Assembly: GCA_015679605.1 (NCBI GenBank)
Contig: JAAAVE010000684.1
Span: 1-12,981, forward strand
Direction: 5' to 3'
From: Podila epigama
Taxonomy: Eukaryota > Mortierellomycota > Mortierellomycetes > Mortierellales > Mortierellaceae
Length of the DNA: 12,981 nt
Within the stretch, counting starts at the first letter, position 1. The number at the start of each line of letters is the position of its first letter. A program made the translations under genes and the position numbers. The notes under the pieces were generated by a model, which ran no database searches, had not been told where the DNA came from, and was given only the letters and a program-made list of their open reading frames with translations. This document shows, piece after piece, positions 7,348 through 12,981 of the stretch.

Positions 7348-9787
7348 ATGCTTCTTCCATCGCAAATTCCCCTTGCAGTCTTGACAGACTCGTACAAAAC
7401 AACGCACCCATTCATTTACCCCAAGGCTCAACGTATGGTCGCCTATGGCGAAATGCGTCAGGCCTACGACAAGGACCCAAATGACAACCGCATTGTCTTT
7501 TACGGCATCCGTTACATGTAAGAGACGTCATTTCTTTATACGATTAGTATATTTATTTGGATATTGGTTATTTTCAAAATTCTGCATCCTTATCGTTTTA
7601 TTTTATTTTATTTTATTTTTGCTCCGTAGCGTCGAAAACTATATTGCTAAGAAATGGACGCAGGAGGATGTCGAGAGAGCAGACCATTTTTTCACAACAC
7701 ATAATGCAGGCTTTACAAAGTTCCCTTTCCCAAGAGATCTCTTTGACACGGTATGTTTGGCCTGCAGGGGGTGAATAATGTAAAAGACGTTGCGCGCAAA
7801 AGACTGTGCACAAAATGAAAAAAAAGTCTGACATTTTCAGGTCGTTCACATGGATATTCGACTGCGGCTCCTCCAAAAATAAACTAGATTGTTCGTGATC
7901 ATGATGGTTATTTCCCAGTCAAAATTGAAGCCTTGCCTGAGGGGACAGCTGTCCATGCCCACGTTCCTGCCTTCCAGATTACAGCTGAAGGCGAGATGAG
8001 CCGTCTGGTGACGTTCCTGGAGACCCTGCTGACCATGATCTGGGTAATACCATCGTTGTTCTATTTTAGTACTGTCATGGATTGACTGACCTTGACATAA
8101 AAAGAGAAAAAAAGGCAGGCCAAGATCTAACTTTTGACACTGTTGTCAAATAGTATCCAATATCAGTCGCCACATTGTCGAGACGTGCCCGCGACCTGAT
8201 CCAAGATGCTTATGAAAAGAGTGTGGACGAGTCCGAGTTTTGGTCATTGGAGAGCCGTTTGCATGACTTTGGGTTCCGCGCCTGTACAGGTCCTGAACAA
8301 TCCATTATTGGCGGGACAGCTCACCTTGTAAGTTTTTCTTATTCCTCAAAACAGAAGAGCGGTAATGTAGAAAATTAAGATGACGATTGCTTATGCCGAT
8401 TACCCCTATGGTGATTATTATTAGCTTAACTTCACAGGTTCAGACACTCTCTCGGCAGCATACTATGCTCAGTTTGAACTCAATGGAGGCAAGCCTGTAG
8501 CAAATTCAATTCCGGCCAGCGAGCACTCTGTCATGACCTCGTTCAAGACAGAAGAAGAGGCAATGAAAGCCATGATCGAAACGTTTGGAGACGGTGTCTA
8601 TGCTTGTGTCATGGATTCATACGACTATGAACGTGCCCTGCGAGACGTTTTGCCTGCAGTGGCAAGTTTCAAGCTGGTCAAGGGAGGTTTTTTGGTTCTT
8701 CGACCTGACAGTGGAGACATTGTCGAGTCCGTTCTCATGGGCTTGAGGTAATGCTACAATGTTCCTGCTATGTTTTTTTGTCATCGTGTAAAAAGCTACT
8801 GATGGAAACAAAAAGAAGGAGAGGAACGTGCAAATTAATTCTCATGATATCCCTTGGACTACATAACGAATTACAGCTACGCGGAAAAGACATTTGGTGT
8901 GGATGTAAACAAGAAAGGGTTCAAGGTCTTGCGAGGCTGTGGTGTGATCCAAGGTGATGGTGTAAGCTACGACAGCTTGAAGAAAATATTGAAGGCCGTC
9001 GTGGATGCTGGTTTCTCGGCCCAAAACTGTGCGTTTGGCATGGGAGGTGGTTTGCTTCAAAAGCTGAACCGAGATACATTGTCCTTTGCAACCAAGCTAT
9101 GCCATGTTGTCTATGAAGATGGAACCAAGAGGTAATACTTTTCAGTTGTTCTTGTGTTTTTTTTTAATGGACATGTGTATTCTTTCACTTGTGATTTGGT
9201 GTTAAACAACAATACCTTTGTACCTTTCCTCTTTCCACAAAAACATAGAGACGTGATGAAGCACCCAAAGTCAGATTCGGACAAAATCAGTTTGCCTGGT
9301 GTTCTTGATGTAGTTCGAGATGAGAATGAGGTATGTTGAGACGCGACGTTCTCAATTGAATTTACGTCGGATGAAAATGTTCTCGGTCTTGCTTCACGCG
9401 ATATATACACTAACGCGTGTTTTCTCGACGTGGCCATGGCATGTGTCCTTCAAAAACAACTATGGGTAGATTCCAACGGTCTATCCTCGCGCAGAGAACG
9501 GAGTTCCTCACAAGGCCAACATTCTTCGGGTCGTGTATGACCATGGCAAGGTGCCCGTGTCCAAGACACGTTCGACAGACCCTCGCTATGCGAATGTTGC
9601 AGATGTTTCTTCTTGCCGAGGTAATCTCTCGGCGACTGAGGGCTTCGCTTCTTGGCCACTCTTTGACGACATCAAGGAGCGCGTCAAATCCGAGTGGGAG
9701 AGCTTGCCCAAAGTACATGACCCCATCAGCAAAGAACTGCGAGCCAAGATTCAACAGGTTCTCGCAAGCGAGAAGAACTACAACTAA
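7348..9787 (+). CDS. NAMPT: Nicotinamide phosphoribosyltransferase
   Basis: Makes nicotinamide mononucleotide from nicotinamide and PRPP, the first step of two-step NAD+ salvage; the enzyme is normally a cytosolic/nuclear homodimer. Eight exons give 532 residues: 7348-7517, 7630-7750, 7888-8043, 8154-8327, 8425-8747, 8877-9131, 9249-9330, 9470-9787, all GT-AG and in frame. Family residues are present: TDSYK (Asp14, Tyr16), HDFGFR (His186, Phe188, Arg191), GSDT with Asp214 (human Asp219, which favours nicotinamide over nicotinate), EHS with His241 (the phosphorylated His247 in human), DSYD (Asp271), RPDSGD (Arg300, Asp302), VIQGDG and the phosphate-binding FGMGGGLLQKLNRD. Human NAMPT is 491 residues; the extra length here is mainly a longer C-terminal region after about residue 428. 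Nicotinate phosphoribosyltransferase is the alternative, but Asp214 and the overall match argue against it. It follows UBA1 by 237 bases and converges on the Rtt106-like gene. Confidence 0.95.
7596..7620 (+). repeat. (TTTTA)4 repeat in NAMPT intron 1
   Basis: Four TTTTA units followed by five T residues lie just before the acceptor of NAMPT intron 1 (7518-7629), forming its polypyrimidine-like tract. The remaining introns are 7751-7887, 8044-8153, 8328-8424, 8748-8876, 9132-9248 and 9331-9469. Confidence 0.8.
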
Positions 9788-9983
9788 AACCTGAGTTCTC
9801 ACTTTTGAAAATGCCATCTGGACATCCATTGTTTTTTTTTCTCTTTTTTCACAATCCATTACTGTCCATAGAGTTGTAATGTTGCTTTATAAAAGTGCTG
9901 TTACATGGCAATGATGGTGGTGGGAGTGGTGGTGCAAGTTGTATTAAAGCGATGGCACATTATTATGTTTAAAAAAAATACTA
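9788..9983. terminator. Convergent 3' region shared by NAMPT and RTT106
   Basis: Only 196 bases separate the two stop codons, so both 3' untranslated regions and polyadenylation sites must fit here or overlap. The plus strand has T-rich runs near 9830-9850 and a TATAAAA at about 9890. On the minus strand, AATAATA directly follows the RTT106 stop. I see no classical AATAAA on the plus strand in this gap. Confidence 0.5.
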
Positions 9984-11618
9984 TTATTCATCATCAAGTT
10001 CGTCGATATCCTCATCATCATCCCCTTCCATCTCGTCTTCCTCCTCATCTTCGTCTTCGCCTAAACTCTCCTCTTCTAAATCCTCTTCATCATCAACATC
10101 ATCGCTCCGCGTTTTCTGTCCTTGTTTCTTGGCAGGTCCTTCCTCGTCATCATTGTCACTGTCGCTCCCTACAGCATCCGAATCATATTCCTCCATAATC
10201 TCATCGTCACTTTCAGGTGCAAAATCTTGATCATCTTCATCGTCATCATCGTCATCATCGTCATCATAAGCAGCCGCTCCTCCTCCTGCCCCTTGAGATG
10301 ACTCGCCCAATGTCTTTTTCTTCCTCTGCGATCCATCAGAGCCTCTGTCTTCCTCCCCATCACCCTCACCATCCTCATCATCCGCAGCTCGATCCCGCTT
10401 CTTGGATGATGACCCTGATGCAGAGGTAGATTTATCCTTTGCCTTGAGATCCTCGCTCAAGCTACGATCCCGAATCCCTTGCTTCTTGATCCAATCCTCA
10501 AACTTACCAAAGACTTTGGTGTCCACCATCCCAAATCCTACACACCGACGTCCATCCTTACCTTCTGGGGGAACACCTTCCAAATCCTCTGCTGTCGCAA
10601 CATTGGTATCGACTACCACCTCGAAATCAAATGTGCGGGACAGGACCGAATGCACGCCCACCGCCTCAATACACGATCCTGGCAAAAAGAGGACTGGCTT
10701 CCGAAAGGCAAAGAGTAACCCGGATGGAAGCAAGTACATTGTCCCTTGATTCGATTTGAGATGCGCAGAAAAGTTTTGGTAAGGCGATGAAGCGGGTGGA
10801 GTAGGGATGATGTCGACTTTGGCGTATTCAACAGGACCAACTGTACGGTGGAGAAAGTAGGCAAGTGTGGCGACAAGGAGTTGATCCGGTCGTTTATAGT
10901 TCGTAATGGGGATTGGTAGTTCAAGGTTGGAATCCGGCTTGGTGAGATCAGATGCGAGTCCTGCGAGCTGCTGATGTTTGGTATCAAGAGTCAAGGCGAA
11001 ATCCTTGCCGTCGTCAGACAAGGGAACAGCCCAGAGAGCATCCTTGGAGGAGCTAATGTCCTTGTGCCTGAAAAAGATGAGGACCGCTGTATGTTTGGTG
11101 GCGCGCTCAAGAAATGGGACGGCGATGATACGGCGAATAGCGCTGTAAGGCGCACGCACCACAATGTCTGCTACTGTGGTGGCTGAGGGTGAGACGAGGG
11201 CCATTTCGGTGGCGGTGAAGGTGAGGACGAGTTTCTTGCGGACGGGATGAAGGAATGAGAGTGGGGTGGTGGCATAAATGGCTGGACCGAGAGCGTCCTG
11301 TGGAGTAGACGATATCGTTTTCTCATGACTATTATTACTATTGTTGTTGCCCCCTGTTGTATTCGAGGATGTGATGTTTTTTGATGAAGATGCTGATAGT
11401 GCTGGTTTTGAAAAGAATTGTGCAATGCCTCCTTGTTGAGGAGTGTTGCCACTCTTTGTGCGATCTGTTGTTGCCTTTGTGATTTTGTCCTGCATAAAAG
11501 TGAGTAGACGCGCAACAATGGGCGTGGTATCGGGATGAGACGCGATCATCTCCTGAACGGCCTTCACCAGGGAAGCATCCTCACGGATGGCAGCCAAATG
11601 TGCCGGAGTCAACTCCAT
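9984..11618 (-). CDS. RTT106: Rtt106-like histone H3-H4 chaperone
   Basis: Probable nuclear chaperone of the Rtt106 family, which binds newly made H3-H4 and deposits it during replication-coupled assembly and silencing. One uninterrupted exon gives 544 residues. Residues 1-50 are helical. A PCNA-binding box, QGGIAQFF, is at 62-69, followed by a Ser/Asn-rich linker (72-100). Tandem PH-like domains span about 110-265 and 283-385; the second contains GTMYLLPSGLLFAFRKPVLF and SRTFDFEVVV, the hallmark of the Rtt106/Pob3-middle domain. The tail from about 395 is extremely acidic with basic patches (KKRDR, RKKK; likely nuclear localisation), a D9 run (452-460) and a FACT-like segment (463-480). Yeast Rtt106 is 455 residues. 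Pob3/SSRP1 is the alternative, but the SSRP1-type N-terminal domain is missing. It is the only multi-domain gene in the window without introns. Confidence 0.82.
   Translation of the reverse strand: MELTPAHLAAIREDASLVKAVQEMIASHPDTTPIVARLLTFMQDKITKATTDRTKSGNTPQQGGIAQFFSKPALSASSSKNITSSNTTGGNNNSNNSHEKTISSTPQDALGPAIYATTPLSFLHPVRKKLVLTFTATEMALVSPSATTVADIVVRAPYSAIRRIIAVPFLERATKHTAVLIFFRHKDISSSKDALWAVPLSDDGKDFALTLDTKHQQLAGLASDLTKPDSNLELPIPITNYKRPDQLLVATLAYFLHRTVGPVEYAKVDIIPTPPASSPYQNFSAHLKSNQGTMYLLPSGLLFAFRKPVLFLPGSCIEAVGVHSVLSRTFDFEVVVDTNVATAEDLEGVPPEGKDGRRCVGFGMVDTKVFGKFEDWIKKQGIRDRSLSEDLKAKDKSTSASGSSSKKRDRAADDEDGEGDGEEDRGSDGSQRKKKTLGESSQGAGGGAAAYDDDDDDDDDEDDQDFAPESDDEIMEEYDSDAVGSDSDNDDEEGPAKKQGQKTRSDDVDDEEDLEEESLGEDEDEEEDEMEGDDDEDIDELDDE
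10233..10266 (-). repeat. GAT/GAC trinucleotide run coding the poly-Asp stretch
   Basis: A trinucleotide repeat (CATCGT on the plus strand) encodes most of the nine-Asp run of the Rtt106-like tail. Such runs are prone to length change without disturbing the frame. Confidence 0.75.
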
Positions 11619-11815
11619 GGATGCAATGTGTGAGTGATTGAAGTTGAAGTTTAGGATTGAATCGTTTGGAGGTGAGTGAACTCAGTGAAGACATTGCAAT
11701 GTGTGGCTTGGTGCAAGCGTATTTGCCACCAATATTTTTCTTTCATTCAATTTCGAATTGCAGAAAGAGATTTCTTTAATACTCTATTATACATATAATA
11801 CACCGAAGAACTTGC
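11619..11815 (-). promoter_or_regulatory. RTT106 promoter and 3' end of the upstream gene
   Basis: A gap of 197 bases between two genes on the minus strand. Read on that strand, the first part is AT-rich (TATTATATGTATAATAG, suited to fungal 3'-end formation). The part nearer RTT106 carries GGTGGCAAA (11722-11730), identical to the yeast proteasome-associated control element, about 105 bases before the ATG. No TATA box is evident near the start. The elements are seen; roles are inference. Confidence 0.4.
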
Positions 11816-12981
11816 TTACTTGTTCTGCGGTTGCAACAGTTGCACGACAATCGCTTGACACAGCTGAAGCTTCTCGTCATCTGTAGTAGGACCACACGAG
11901 CGCTCCTTGACACGCTTGTTCTGATGGATTCTCGCATCGCTTTCTTGGCGCAGACCATGTATCAAGTTTGGAATAGGAAACATGCACTGGTCATCTTTTC
12001 CAATCCTCTCATTCGATTCGCCATGATCGTCACCATTCTTCGTCGCTGCGACGATACTATCCAACAAGAACATCTTTTTGTCATTTTCTCCACCCTGAAA
12101 ATCAATCCCTTTGAGCGACCCGGTTCCGTCGATTGGCGAAATCGGCTCGAGTAAGCTATCACGTCGTACAGAGTCATAGAGAGGTAGCCCAGTCTCCATC
12201 TTGTTCTCGGCTAGTCGATCCTCGCACAATCCCGTTGTTAGATGATCTGTCATGGTCGCGGAGCCCAAGGTAGTCGTGCCAGGGCCGTCAAACCCCTCTT
12301 GTGTCACTGATAACATAGTGGCTCGATTTGACCTTGGAAAATATGACGACGACATTGTACTCGACGCATCGTCGTCATTGAAATAACACGAGATTATATC
12401 GTTCACGACATCCTCGGATGCATTGATGAACGTGTTTGGATATTGCTCCGTAATGACAGATGCCATGTCAGAGGTACAGTCTGTCACTGAAGGCTGACAA
12501 GATTCCGGTCCAAGTCGTGGTCCCGAGTATGAACGTGGATGCAGTTGCAGAAGAGGATGTGGAGGACGTACTAGTGAATCAGGGTCATCAAACAGGAAAG
12601 ACCCTTGTTTGGACAAAGTACCAGCTGACACCTCATACCCTGCTTGTACAGTCTCGGTGTCCTTGTCACTTTCATGGGTTGGTAATACATCGCATAGTGT
12701 TGCATCGCCGTCTTGACTTTTACCCGTCATCGCACCACTGCCGCTATTTCCACCGCATCCACCGCATCCGCCACAGCAGGTCGGCATTTCGATGTCAGTA
12801 AGCAGCATTTCCTGTGGTACGACCGTGGCTTTAACGTATGGTTTGATACTTTGACGAGCGCCCTCATCTTGGATGATTGGTTCATAACCGTAATATCCCG
12901 TGGTCGCGTCTTGGTGAAAGCGGTATAGTCCTGTAGGATGATTGTTGTCGCCTTGACTCACAAGTCGCAACTCTGGCCCAT
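11816..12981 (-). CDS. C-terminal part of an unrecognised protein, cut by the window edge
   Basis: The minus-strand frame is open from the right edge for 387 codons to a TAA at 11818-11816. The codon at 12970 is TTG and no credible start is visible, so the gene almost surely begins outside. I do not recognise the product. The start of the visible part is Tyr-rich (GLYRFHQDATTGYYGYEP). A short Cys/Gly cluster (CCGGCGGCGG, coded at 12749-12778) follows. The rest is acidic, Ser/Thr/Asp-rich and low in hydrophobic stretches, resembling a disordered regulatory or cytoplasmic tail, and ends in a helix-like segment (DDEKLQLCQAIVVQLLQPQ). There is no membrane segment in the visible part. The final bases AAGTAAGC also form a good intron donor, so the true C-terminus could lie further on. 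It precedes the Rtt106-like gene by 197 bases on the same strand. Confidence 0.55.
   Translation of the reverse strand, partial: GPELRLVSQGDNNHPTGLYRFHQDATTGYYGYEPIIQDEGARQSIKPYVKATVVPQEMLLTDIEMPTCCGGCGGCGGNSGSGAMTGKSQDGDATLCDVLPTHESDKDTETVQAGYEVSAGTLSKQGSFLFDDPDSLVRPPHPLLQLHPRSYSGPRLGPESCQPSVTDCTSDMASVITEQYPNTFINASEDVVNDIISCYFNDDDASSTMSSSYFPRSNRATMLSVTQEGFDGPGTTTLGSATMTDHLTTGLCEDRLAENKMETGLPLYDSVRRDSLLEPISPIDGTGSLKGIDFQGGENDKKMFLLDSIVAATKNGDDHGESNERIGKDDQCMFPIPNLIHGLRQESDARIHQNKRVKERSCGPTTDDEKLQLCQAIVVQLLQPQNK

Noticed and set aside
1-12981. Mobile element, CRISPR array or prokaryotic-type operon
   Set aside because: No terminal inverted repeats, transposase or reverse-transcriptase motifs, spaced direct repeats or operon-style gene packing are seen; the genes are intron-bearing eukaryotic genes.

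Overview
This window is nuclear DNA from a filamentous fungus. The protein-coding genes carry many short GT-AG introns (97-143 nt), their promoters hold CT-rich and poly(dA/dT) tracts, and one intron has a perfect yeast-type TACTAAC branch site. An early-diverging lineage (Mucoromycota, for example a Mortierella-like fungus) fits best, but that placement is inference from gene style and gene content, not proof.

Layout: (1) Positions 1-2468 hold no gene I can support. The stretch is rich in simple repeats (poly-T, CAA, CCTGT, CA, ATGC, an 8-bp minisatellite, poly-A) and two perfect palindromes. It ends in a promoter-like poly(dA) tract plus TATA box. (2) 2469-2945 (+) is a single-exon gene for an unrecognised 158-residue protein. 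(3) 3242-7110 (+) is an eight-exon gene for the ubiquitin-activating enzyme E1 (UBA1, 1006 residues), with the catalytic cysteine and both Rossmann-type halves intact. (4) 7348-9787 (+) is an eight-exon gene for a 532-residue nicotinamide phosphoribosyltransferase (NAMPT/NadV family). It is notable because the well-studied fungi recycle nicotinamide through a nicotinamidase instead. (5) 9984-11618 (-) is an intronless gene for an Rtt106-like histone chaperone (544 residues) with tandem PH-like domains, a very acidic tail and a textbook PCNA-binding (PIP) box near the N-terminus. (6) 11816-12981 (-) is the 3' part of a gene that runs off the right edge. Its product is a low-complexity, unrecognised protein tail.

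These genes do not form an operon or an obvious pathway. They are independent housekeeping and regulatory genes packed 0.2-0.3 kb apart: UBA1 and NAMPT head-to-tail, NAMPT and RTT106 convergent, and the edge gene in tandem upstream of RTT106. UBA1 starts the ubiquitin cascade, NAMPT makes NMN for NAD+ salvage, and the Rtt106-like protein would deposit H3-H4 behind forks or in heterochromatin. I found no mobile element, CRISPR array, rRNA or tRNA. I also found no convincing new multi-gene system. The observations most worth following are the fungal NAMPT and the PIP box in the Rtt106-like chaperone.
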